NCBI GenBank assembly: GCA_015680685.1
Contig: MNCI01011846.1
Location: forward strand, 236,732 to 291,140
Source of the DNA: Gnetum montanum
Taxonomy: Eukaryota; Streptophyta; Gnetopsida; Gnetales; Gnetaceae
Length of the DNA: 54,409 bases
Direction of reading: 5' to 3'
Shown: in pieces, positions 32,789 to 43,538 of the stretch
Layout: each line of letters begins with the position of its first letter
Numbering within the stretch: the first letter of the stretch is position 1
Translations under genes and position numbers: made by a program
Notes under the pieces: generated by a model
The model's database searches: none
What the model was told of the DNA's origin: nothing
What the model saw: the letters and a program-made list of their open reading frames with translations, nothing else

Positions 32789-35578
32789 ATGGCCCCGAAA
32801 CGTGGAAAACAGGAAGGTCCTACTCAAGGTGGAAGCAAACGACCTAGGAGAGGTGGAAGACAAGTCCTTGCCAGACAACATGCAGAACAGGAGGAATAAT
32901 TGTTCAATATTCATCAAGAAGATCCTCCTACCATACAGTTCGGGCAAGCAGAAGAAGGAGCTGTTGCAGCGCCTGAACAGGGACAACATCTCACGTTGCC
33001 CCAAGATTGTATTCAGGCCATCCACGAAAAGTCCACATTCACTGTGGTGATTGTGGAATTAAAATTTGAATCTTTTGCTAAGTTTTCTCCTGAGGCTATT
33101 AGGGATCACCTCAAAGGATCTCCCTTATGGCCTATCCTCGCTGAAAGCGATGCCTAGTCCCTAGGGGAGACGTACCAATTTTGGCACAATAGGGAGAAAG
33201 GCACCACTGTCAATATTTGTGGTGTGTCAATTGATTTCTCTACACAAGCCATTTCGAAAGTATTAAACCTTCCGAATACAGGGCCAAAAGTTGCTCAATT
33301 ATCCACCCGTTCAGACCCTGATGTGCGACTGGATTGGTTGGAAAGGCCATATGGTAGAGATAAGACATTTGGTGAGTTGACGATGGAGGAGAGGATCTAC
33401 TTCAAAATTTGAACTTATCACCTCTTCCCCACGAAGGGCTTAAAAAGAATATCAATGTATGTAGCTAGAGGATGTGTAGTGCTAATGAGGAAGGTTAATG
33501 CTAACTTGCCTCATCTATATTTAACGGAGATCCTGAGACGATACAAGGAACAAAAGACAGGGAAGATGGCGTTGCCCTTCCCTTGTCTTCTCAGAAAGCT
33601 TTACCGGCGTGCTAGTATCCAAGGGTACACTAATGATGTCCTTCAAAAAGCCCAAAATGCTTCATATGTTGAACTGTTAAAGCCACCAGCCGTAAGGAAG
33701 ATCACTGGTGAGACGCTGGGGCCAAAAGAAGAAGAAGAACAGATGGCTGGACCAACTGCAACTCAACTTGCAGGACCCATCAAACCTTCGAGTATAGGAC
33801 CTAGCCAACAATAGGAAGTAGGGCCTAGCATAGGCTAGGATCGACTGCCACCGCCGCAAGACTATAGACCATTAATGAGCCATATCAGGCCCATCACTGA
33901 GATAGTCAGTTGGGGAAGTCGTGATGATGCAAATCTCTTCCATGTCATTGATGATGTCATATGGTCCATAGTTTCTTTAGATCACATAAGGGGTGATATT
34001 TCTATTCATATAGGAGGAGGGGAAAGTAGTTGATCATAACAGATCTCAAGAAATGTGGCATCTTTCCAGGTGCAATTAGAAACTACTAAAGGGGCCACTG
34101 TGGTGGTCATGCAACACCAGGATGTCGTGAAAGTTGCAGAAGTGGTCATAGACCACATCAAAGAATTGTTCAATGTACCTGCTGTGCCACCAGCAGATCT
34201 CACAGGAGCACGGGATGCTCAAACTTTGGCTGGAACCTCAATGACTCCTATGGAACATGAGGATGCACTTGATCAATTTCTACAAATAGGACAAGTTATG
34301 ATGTCCCTATTTGACATCCCTCAGGATGTTACGGCAATTTAGTCATACCTCATTTCCATGAAAGGGAAGCTGGTCTTAACAGAAGTGAGGGTCAAGCATG
34401 CTGAAGCAGAGCTATAGAAATCACAAGAGCAACTTGTGGCCCTACAAGCAACATAGTGGAACCCTTTGCAATTTGTTCCGACAAACAAGCTAGATAATTT
34501 TAGAACTGAGCAACTAACTAAGCTACTAACGGAGAATAAAAAGGTGGCTGAAGAAAAAGAGAAGGTTGTTTGGGATGCCTCTGCAGCATAGGCACAAACT
34601 CATGCACATCTCAAAGCACTCAATGCCTTACAGGAGGAAAATAAATAGCTTTTTGTCGATAACCTTCGGTTGACCTCTATGGAAAAGTAAAATAATGTTC
34701 TCAAAGAACATTTTCATCAATTGTGAGAACAATTCATCCAGGTCAACCAAGACATAATTCATTTAGCCAAGGAGAACTGAATCCTCTCAATGGAGGAGCT
34801 ACGCGCAATCCATCAAAAGACCGCTATTGAAATAAGTGTGTGGCAAAATGAGGCTAAACATCATGAAAAGCTAAAGGAGCACTTCTAAGATCAGGTGGGG
34901 ATGTACAAACAGATCCTTGAGAAGGAGATCCATATGGCCAAGGCCCACATCAATGCTATCAGTGCTCAACACACTGACTAGTGGGCCATATTGGACACAT
35001 ATGCCTTTGCCCACCAAGTGGAAGTTAAAAACCAGGACCTGCAGATTCAGGATCTGATAGAATACATGGAGTTGGCAAACTTGCGGAGTGCCAACCTTGC
35101 CATGTTAACAGCAGGGTGCCAAAGAATAGAGCTCGAGCAACAGGTAGCTTCCACCTATGTCAAATACGAAGCATAATTTGCAGAATGTAAGAAGTTATTG
35201 GAAAAATTAGAGATCGCAAATTCTGAACTTGAGGTGGTGAAGGCAAGCTACCAAGGCCAAAAAGGTGTTGTAGTAGATTTGGCTCGACGGCTTGCATATT
35301 TCCAAGAATACAAAGATAAAGCTAGAGCCTATGAAGAGGAACAACGGGTATTCGCGGCTTGGTATGTCAAGGCCAATCAAATGTTCCCACAACTACCCTA
35401 TATGTGGAAAGTGGCAACTCCATCAAATATCAGAACATCAGCATGGATGGCACAGGAACCTCAAACTGAAGAGGAGAAGCTCTAGGCCATACTCCAACAC
35501 CATCAAGTCTGAAAACCTGGAGCACAAGACAAAGGGAAAGCACCAATGGGGGAGCCATCGCCACCAGGAACTACATGA
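32789..35578 (+). pseudogene. Element B accessory ORF2 (coiled-coil protein), decayed
   Basis: ATG 32789 (MAPKRGKQ) to TGA 35576-35578, 930 codons, mostly in one frame with about 18 stops. N-terminal low-complexity basic start, then a globular part: LKGSPLWPILAES, ERIYFKI, ARGCVVLMRKVNANLPHLYL, LPFPCLLRKLYRRA (33540-33615). Middle: ISIHIGGGES, VVVMQHQD, VVIDHIKELFN, DQFLQIGQVM (33990-34320). C-terminal half (34380-35400) is heptad-rich coiled coil with EKEIHMAKAHIN, QDLIEYMELANL and ELEQQVASTYVKYEA. Homologous along its length to C and, more distantly, A. Most stops fit CAG, CAA, CGA or TGG changed by C-to-T on either strand. It may belong to the 'putative plant transposon protein' extra ORFs of Athila/Tat elements; that match is from memory. 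Confidence 0.85.
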
Positions 35579-35733
35579 GTTCCAACAATTTTGTAGTTGT
35601 AGAACATTCTTTGTGTTGTGACTCAATTTTTTTTTCATTCCACACTATGGCATAACCCCATTTTCACCATCCAATAATCCCATACCTATCCACTATGTAA
35701 TCACTGTAACTCGAGGACGAGTTTTCATTCAGT

Positions 35734-35743
35734 CGTGGGGGTA
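35734..35743 (+). promoter_or_regulatory. Polypurine tract of element B
   Basis: CGTGGGGGTA immediately precedes the 3' LTR start TGATGAGTCATC. Confidence 0.75.
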
Positions 35744-36543
35744 TGATGAGTCATCATTTGGGCAACCACGATATCGCATACGCGATATTGCAGCCTATCT
35801 CCTCATCTATAAATAATAGGTAGATAGATCAGTTAGACATGATTAATTAGTTAGTAAGTTAGTTTTAGTTTAAGTGTTTTAATTTCTCTCTCAACCCTTT
35901 TCCTCCCAATGTATGCTCACAGTGTGGTGAGTGTAATTGTACGGCATCCTTTATTCAAGTGTGACATACTTGGACACGCACATGATCGGCAATAAAGATC
36001 GAGATTACTTCATCATTGCAGCATTCACTTAGATTAACTATTTATTTACTTGTTATTTACTGCTTTCCTAATTAATCTCTCTCACCCTTAAACTCATGTT
36101 AAATGCAGAATGAGTACGACTTGATTATGAGCATTTAAGTGTGACTACTTTGTAACCCAATAGTGTACCTAGGATCTGCACTTGGTAATCCCAGTGGTAG
36201 TCGTGCACGAAGTCCAAGATGTGTACGGATAATCAAGGAATGGATGCTCATCGCACTTAGGCTAGCTAGATTCCTTCTCACCCTTCTCTCTTAGTTTAGT
36301 TAATATTATCATTTCCCATTGCTTTTAGGAGTAGCATTAGGATTAGAAACACATCATACACCTCACTCTGGACTAAACCATACATGAAAAAGCTAATAAA
36401 AGTCCAGGTGGAAAGACAGTGAACTGAAACCTAAGGCTAACTGTCTAGATGCCACAACTAGTCTATCTGTGGAGTTCGACCGGATCACGCGTGTAATGCT
36501 CGTATTCATATGGTTGAGTGTAGGGGTACCTCACCACTCATCA
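35744..36543 (+). repeat. 3' LTR of element B
   Basis: 800 bp, TGATGAGTCATC to CACTCATCA. The GATATCGC cluster is at 35770-35795, TATA (CTATAAATAA) near 35807-35816, and AATAAAG at 35991-35997. It lacks the duplication and one GATATC unit seen in the 5' LTR. Confidence 0.93.
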
Positions 36544-37870
36544 ACATCAAAACACAAGTTTTCACATTAACAAGTTTGATAAGAAGAATAGCTTTAATTT
36601 TGACATTGCACATCAAAACATCAATAACTTCTTGTTAAAATTTGCATTGAAACTTTCTTAACTTTAATGTGATGCGTAGAAGTATAACTACAAAATTATG
36701 ATGCTTTGAATCAAAACCATTCTAACATTATACATCATTTTTCATAAAAAGAACCTCATTGTTAACACTTAGACTTTTATCGATGCAGCATATTGAATCC
36801 TTCACATTATCTTCTTTGAGCAAAAATTCCTAAAACCATGTTTTATCAAACTTCACAAGAAAACTTGTGAATTTTACCATGAGAACATTAATATCTATAT
36901 ATTTCTACCTACTAAATTCAAAAAATTAATTATATTTTATTAAAACAAGTTTAAAATTATAAATTTGTTTAACCTAACGTGATTGTTCACTATTCTCTAA
37001 AACAATGATGTAAAATTTCATTTTCTTCTCACATTCAAGTTACAAATCTACTAAAAATTTCGATAACTAATGTGTTAACTATATAGGACTAATTAATTAA
37101 AATAAACAAACATGTGTATGAAATTTCTAGTTACAAATCTATGAAATCTCTGAAAATCTTCAAAAATTGAGGTTAACCTCATGAGGTTCTCCATCCTAGC
37201 AACAAAATAAAATCAAAAGCTTAAAAATAAGCTTTAAAATTCTTATAAACTATAAATTATTACTAAATCCAAATCTAGCACTACAATTGCTAATGAAATC
37301 TATTCCAAAATCTTAAAAACTAAAATTAACCATTTCAAAAAGCTAGAGGAACAACACTAAACTCTATAAAAAAAATTCGTAACTAGGTTTTAGATGAATC
37401 ACATTTAAGCTCTAGGAGGGAATGAGTAGGGTTGAGGTAGTTCCCTATTACCACTAGTCCTATCCCTAGATTCCTGCTTGTTGTTGCTACTACTTACTAT
37501 TGTTTGCTTGTTGCTTAGTGTTACTATATATTTTTGTTCTACTCTCATATTGATTGCCAAAATTCTTAAATGCAAATGAAAGCTTTGATGTTGAAATTTT
37601 TTTCATAGCTCATATAGTTCAAAAATGACATGTACCCTAAGAAGTTTTGATCCATGCAATATTTTGATGTTATTCATTTAGATGTCTCACATCATTTTTT
37701 CCCAAGCTTCTAAATCTAGTATACTTTTTTGATTCTAGTCCAAGGGAACATGGTTGCTTACACAAACTCTCTAGTTCATCCTATAATCTTGGGTCATCCT
37801 ATAAGCTAGGTATGTAAAACTCTAGATCTCTCTTTCATTGATTTAAAATTAAGTTTAGCTTCCCTTATAT
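36544..37870. other. Unassigned AT-rich sequence right of element B
   Basis: It continues the unit into which B inserted (left part 26041-28121). No domain or clear ORF. Somewhere near 37800-37900 it meets the pol of element E; the exact junction is not visible. Confidence 0.4.
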
Positions 37871-37959
37871 TCTCTTTAGACATTATAGAGGATGAATTAC
37901 TTTCTTATTTAAATCTCTCTTTCCTTGATTGAGAGTCTCTTTTAACACATGATTTTTTA

Positions 37960-40900
37960 ATTGACTTGGTGTTGTTCTCTCCCAAAACCTTCAAGAGGCC
38001 ATCTTATCAACTTTGTAAAAACATTTGGTTGCTTTTGCTTAGGGATATAATGATATGTCTAGTTTAGACCTAAGGCTAGTATAACATAATATCATCTTAA
38101 AAGAAGACTCCAAACCTAACAAATAGAAGGTTTAAGAAATTCGGCCAACTATAACTCTTAATATAAAAGAAGAGATTATTAAACTCTATAATGTTGGATT
38201 CATTCATCCCATTAACTATTTTTATTAGGTTTCTAACATGGTTGTACTTTCCAAGAAAAATGGTGTCATTCATATATTCATTAAATTTTGAGACCTCAAT
38301 AAGGATGATTTTTTTATTTTGCAAAACATTGATCAACTTATAGACTCTATAGCTAGCCAAACTCTTTTATCCTTTATGGATGAGTTTTCTAGTTATAATA
38401 AAATCTAGATAAATCTATAACACTAACAATATACTAATTTCATGACTCCTTGAAAAATACTTGCTACACTAAAATTCCCTTTGGACTCAAAAATGTTGAA
38501 GCTTCTTATCAATGAGCTATGACTTATATCTTTAATGACATGATGTTTAGAATAGTTAACAATTATGTTAATAATTTAACCATCAAATCTACCCTAGTAA
38601 TTGATCGTGCTTCTGAGTTAGACAAAGTTTTAACTCGCTATGACAAGTTTAACCTACATCTTAATTCCAAGAAATGCATGTTTAGGATTCTTACAGGCAA
38701 GATGTTAGGTTATCTTGTATTGCATGATGGTATAGCATATAACCCTAATAAAGTTAAAGCTATCTTAGATCTCTCACCTCCTAGAAATACTCAAGATATG
38801 TGTATTTTACAAGGTCATCTTCAATGAATTTGTTGCTTCATTTTCAATCTCACTAATCTTCATCATCCCTTAACTTACTTACTAGAAAATCTACCTCTCT
38901 CATTTAGAATAAGAAGTGTCAAAAAGCCTTTGATTCTATTAAAGAATCTTTGACTACTCTTCTTGTTTGATATCCTCAAAAATTTGATCTAAATCTAATC
39001 ATTCAAAGGCAAGAAGGTGGAGTTAACCTCCCCCAATATTACATATCTCACCTTTTCTCAAATTGTACAACTAGATACTTTAATATTAAGAAATCTTGTT
39101 TAAGTCTTTTCTTCGCTCTAAAGAAGTGGACATATTACCTTGTTAATGCTAAGGTATTTGTTATCTACAAAGATAACATTCTTAAAATCATTACTAATAA
39201 TCCTACTTATAATCATCTTTAGCTTATTGGAAGACTTTTCTTATTAATTTTGATCTTTATTTTCTATCCCAACATTCTATCAAAGTTCAAGCTATAGCTT
39301 ATCTTATCTCTTCTTCTAAGTCAACTAATATTGTTCACAACTTGCATAGTGATGCTCAGAGTTTAGATGTTTTTCTTTATTTCTATTGAGCACATACTTT
39401 CTTTGGATCTAGTGCAGCTTATGTGCTTATTCTTTTTACTAAACAAGTCCTTTACAGGGCTTACAAGCTTGATTTCTCATGCACTAACAACATAGCTAAA
39501 TATGAGGCTTTGATATGAGGTCTCTTGCTAGCCTTATAAAATCAAGTCAAGACTATTACTATTTATGGTGACTCTCAACTCATCATAAATTAAGGTAATG
39601 GTGAATATGACTATAAGGTTCCTCACTTAGTTTCTTATCTAGAAACGATTAAGGAACTTATCATCTACTTCTCTCCTCATACCTTAAGCCACATTCTATA
39701 ATCTAAAAACATGCTACCTCATGCCTTGGCAATATTTGCAATCCATGGTGATCCTTTAGCCATGTGAGATCAACTTGTATAATTTGTTTTCTTAACACCC
39801 ATTACACAACCTTCCAATATCTTGATTAGTGCTATCAACATAAATGATGGAAGTCAGCATTACATTGATCTTTGTTACTACCTCACTATTGGAAAACTCT
39901 TAGTCATCTTACACATACTCATAAGGATGATTTACGTAAACATAGTTAACACTTTTTATTAGTGAATCCCAATATTTTATATCAAGTTTCTTCTACAAGT
40001 ATTCTTCTACATTGTCTTAGTCCAACAAAATATAAAGTAGCCTTAACTAGTTTCACTTAGGAGTTTGTGGTGGACACTTAGACTTATGTTCATTGATAAC
40101 TCATATTATTTTTTTTAGGCTATCAGTAATCAACCTTAGCTAAAGATGCTTAAAATCTAGTCAAGACATGTAATACCTGCCAAATGCATGCATAACTTTT
40201 CTTTCTTCATAAGTGCTTAATATGTCTCAAATTACTTGGCCCTTTCAAAAATGGGATTTAGATCTTATTGGTGTTATTAGTTTTCCTTCATCTCCTAGGC
40301 ACCAATTTATTGTAACTTCTATGAAACGTTTTACTAAGTTGGTAAAAGCCATTCTTTCACATTCCACCAAGTTCCACTTCATTTATCATTTTATTCTTGA
40401 CCACATAATAACCTAGTTTAATGTACCTCTCCAAATTGTAGTTGATAATGGACCTCAGTTCAAAAGTAAATAGATAGTTGATTTCTCCTCTATGTATCAC
40501 ATCATCCGATCATTATTGTCATCTTATTACCCTCAATCTAATGATCAAGCTAAATCCACTAATAAAACTCTCATTTATATCCTCTGCACTATGTTCAATA
40601 AAACCCAACGTAATTCGCACATACATATATTTCGTGCTCTATGAATCTATCATACCACTTTTCATATAGTCATTAGTTGTACCTCATGTTTTTTAACTTA
40701 TGGTTCTAAGGAACCCTTACTAGTTAAGCTTCGTATTTCATCTCTCTGCATTACTCTCCATGACTAGTGTTCAAATCAAGACAACAACCATATGTGGTGT
40801 GTTCAGATGGATTCTTTTCAAGAACAATGAAAAGATGCTCTTCAACATCTACATGACTATCAAGTGGATATTCAATGTCACTACTCTAGACATGTTAGAA

Positions 40901-41000
40901 TCAAATAGATTCTTAAAGGTGAACTAGTCCTCTACCATTTTCTAAACTCTAGAGATACAAACTTCTCCCCCTATTGAAGGATTATTTTTTGGTAGTTCAA
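37960..41000 (+). pseudogene. pol: Element E pol: RT, RNase H, second (archaeal-type) RNase H, integrase
   Basis: Linker to RT: SSLDLRLV, HNIILKEDSKP (about 38060-38110). RT: VGFIHPINY, KKNGVIHIFIKF (38190-38290), YVNNLTIKST at about 38560-38590 where the catalytic DD is NN, NPNKVKAILDLSPPRN (38740-38785). First RNase H about 39030-39330 (ISHLFSN, FALKKWTYYL). Second RNase H about 39345-39740 (AHTFFGSSAAYVLI, YKLDFSCTNNIAKYEALI, IYGDSQLIIN, LPHALAIFA), the extra domain typical of the Tat clade. Integrase 40210-40960: WDLDLIGVI, VVDNGPQF (Asp kept), DQAKSTNKTL (Glu changed to Lys). Many stops and shifts; inactive. Confidence 0.82.
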
Positions 41001-41329
41001 TCTCTACAAAATGGTATCTATATTCTATCTAGTTTGGAAGGGCATTAACTTCTAGATCCTATCAATAGAAGCTTCTTAAAGGAATATTACATGTAACCAA
41101 CTCACAACATTAAACCCATTAACTATTTGAGACTAGACATGTGTTCTCCTAGTGGTAGTTCACTTTTTATCAACTCATTTATACTACAATGAGATATGTA
41201 CTATATTGGGATAACATGTTTTTTTTCTAAAACCTATTTTATTTTTCACTAGTTTGCTTACTATCCCCCTCTCTATCTTATATTCTACTATTTCATTAGC
41301 TATTTTCTTCATATTTCCCTAAGGTATCT

Positions 41330-42269
41330 ATCTTTTTCTACTCTATGTGAACAACATAATTAATGAGAATTTTAAGTGACTACATATCTCATTTCTTCAT
41401 GTTAGGGTATGATTGAGTGTATTATTGAGTGAGATAAGGAGGGGTTCCTTCAATAATATATATATAGCATTATTTTTAGCCATAAAGTGTATAGGATTTA
41501 GCCATGTTCCACTTCTATAACATAGCATTGTCATCATGATATGTGTATAGCATTGTCATCATGATATGTGTATAGAAGATATCTTGTATAGGCATTCTTT
41601 CTTTTTTGCTTTCTATATTTTCATACTATAATTTCTACTCTCATGTACTACATTCCTTTCTTTTTCCTCTTATTTCCTCTCCTCATCTATTTCCATTTCT
41701 CTCTATAATCAACATTAGTAAGTCCAAACAAGACTCTCTACCCTAATGCAATTAGGAAGAGTTAAGTGCAAAATGAAGTAATCAGTGTGAATATCTATAG
41801 CAGTGAAATAAGGAAGAGGTTGGTTTTAGGGATCTAGTAGTGTCCTACTTCTACAACACAACATTCCACCATTTATGTATCGGTGATGTTCCTAGCATGT
41901 TTTTCTCCTTATTTTATTATTTTTTGTTTTCATTTTCATCCATCTTCCTATATTTCTCTATCCATTTCTTTTCATGCTCTACATTAGTGAGGCCAAATGA
42001 GTGTCTCAACTTTACTCTAGTGAGGGTGTGATTGAGAGCATTGAGTGGGTTAGGGAGTGCTTTATTACCATTTTTATGTACTTTCTAGGATCTAGCCACA
42101 CCCCACTTCTATGGTGTAACACTCCACCATAGGTGTATTGGTGATATCCTAGAATTTTCTCTTTGCTTTCCCACTTTATTGAAATTCTCTTGTGGGTATG
42201 TACGAGCTTACATATTTTCTTGATGGATTCTCTTTTAGCTTTTTAGTAGTATTTATCAAGAGGGGATAA
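41330..42269 (+). repeat. Tat-type 3' UTR with diverged tandem units and polypurine tract
   Basis: Three related units are centred near 41510, 41850 and 42110, each with a (G)GATCTAG(C)CA..CCACTTCTA.AACA-like core and spaced about 260-340 bp. A perfect 2 x 25 bp duplication sits at 41523-41572. It ends in AAGAGGGGATAA (42258-42269), the polypurine tract before the LTR. Related units occur at 21990-22330 and 46850. Confidence 0.65.
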
Positions 42270-43538
42270 TGTTATACCCACTATAGCTATTTTTTCATCA
42301 ATTAAAGTTTTAGGTACATTTCATGACTTTTCTAGCTTAAGCTATCTTTAGCATGCCAGATTTGACATCTTGCATCATTAACAACATGGTTTTTGGACTT
42401 TATCTTTAAAGTCTATAAAAAATTGTCTCATATCACCTGTAGCGTCATTTTTGGGATGCTTATCTTCAATATTCAATCTCAACGTCTAACGTCATCTGCT
42501 GCATCAATCTTGACTTAAGCTTTTTACCTCCTAATGTACAACATTATTTTGCTCTTCATTGTCCAATTTCATTCCTTCTTTTTGATGTCAACTACATTTT
42601 TGACATATGCTTCAACTACACACGTCACTTCTCTTATCTAGAATCTTATAGAAGGTTCTATGGGATCCAATGCATCATTTCTTCATGATCCGGCATATAA
42701 ATAGGAGGATACCTCTAAATGAAAGGGATTGACAGGAACATTGGAATATTAACATTTTTAAAGAACTTTTTGAAAGGATCATCTTTCTCTACAAGATAGT
42801 CACTTTTCCAATAATGATAAAAAAAAAACTCTATGCAATTCGTTATTTCTTGGAGTTCTTTTTAATTTTTTCTACGTGTTGATCCATTTGTATTCCGTTC
42901 GTGTTGTCCTCCTAACATGCAAAGAACCCCTCATATTCAGATCAACACATAGATCTAATTCCATTTTCCTTTCCATCACATTTTATCAACTTCTAATTTA
43001 TAGTAATTTTGCTATATCTCCATTAGGAACACGTATCAAAGAGAGAGAATGGGCAAATATGACTCCTCTTCAAGCGTCCTTGATCCTTATTTGGATCTTG
43101 CACGATTACTATTACATCCTTCTACATTCTTTTCCTAGAAATTTCATTTTTTATATTTTCTACTTGAGGGCATAATTTAATACGTCTATCTTTTGCTTTA
43201 TTCTGCATTTTTATATCTTTCAACCACAACACGTTGTTTCTCCTAGATCTAACTCTATGTATTGTTTCCCTTTTGTGGCATGTTCTTGAATGTGTTTCTT
43301 TTATCATGTTTTATTTCATTTCAATCAATTTGTTTCATGTAATATCCCTTTGCTTGTTATTCGCTAGTGTTTGGTAAAAACATTGTCTTAAATTGTTGTG
43401 TTTTCTAATGAGCTACAAGTCCTTTTTTAATTTAAAGAATTTATTGCTTTAGAACATTTGGTGGTTGCAAAATCACTTAGCTCATTTCCATGTTAGGTTG
43501 TATTAAATCTTGGATTTATGATTATTCTTACTACAATA
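42270..43538 (+). repeat. 3' LTR of element E
   Basis: TGTTATACCCAC after the polypurine tract, ending CTACAATA (decayed CTACAACA) at about 43538, 1269 bp. TATA (CATATAAATAGG) is near 42704-42715. U3 has repeated GACATCT/GACGTC-like units. It matches the E 5' LTR and the D LTR. Confidence 0.75.

Larger units (their letters stand above)
28122..36543 (+). mobile_element. Element B: complete pol-less LTR retrotransposon (gag + ORF2)
   Basis: LTR 28122-28984, primer binding site, gag, spacer, internal promoter-like block, ORF2, polypurine tract, LTR 35744-36543. Flanks GCATC (28117-28121) and ACATC (36544-36548) are a likely 5-bp target duplication with one transition. The same plan and no pol as element C, on the other strand. 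The LTRs differ little, so it is among the younger insertions here, yet gag and ORF2 carry about 20 stops. Confidence 0.9.
22447..43538 (+). mobile_element. Element E: Tat/Ogre-like Ty3/gypsy, split by about 12 kb insertion
   Basis: 5' LTR 22447-24538 (itself carrying an insertion), gag end and protease 24560-26040, then foreign sequence including element B, then RT to integrase 37960-41000, 3' UTR repeats, polypurine tract and 3' LTR 42270-43538. Joining the two halves as one element is inference: domain order, strand and the missing parts are complementary, and the LTRs are homologous. The N-terminal part of gag is deleted next to the 5' LTR. Confidence 0.65.

Noticed and set aside
32762-33025. 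Open frame on the minus strand opposite the start of ORF2 in B
   Set aside because: Antisense shadow of ORF2, whose plus-strand frame is supported by C.
41523-41572. CRISPR-like short repeat
   Set aside because: Only two adjacent 25-bp copies without spacers, in a plant retroelement 3' UTR.
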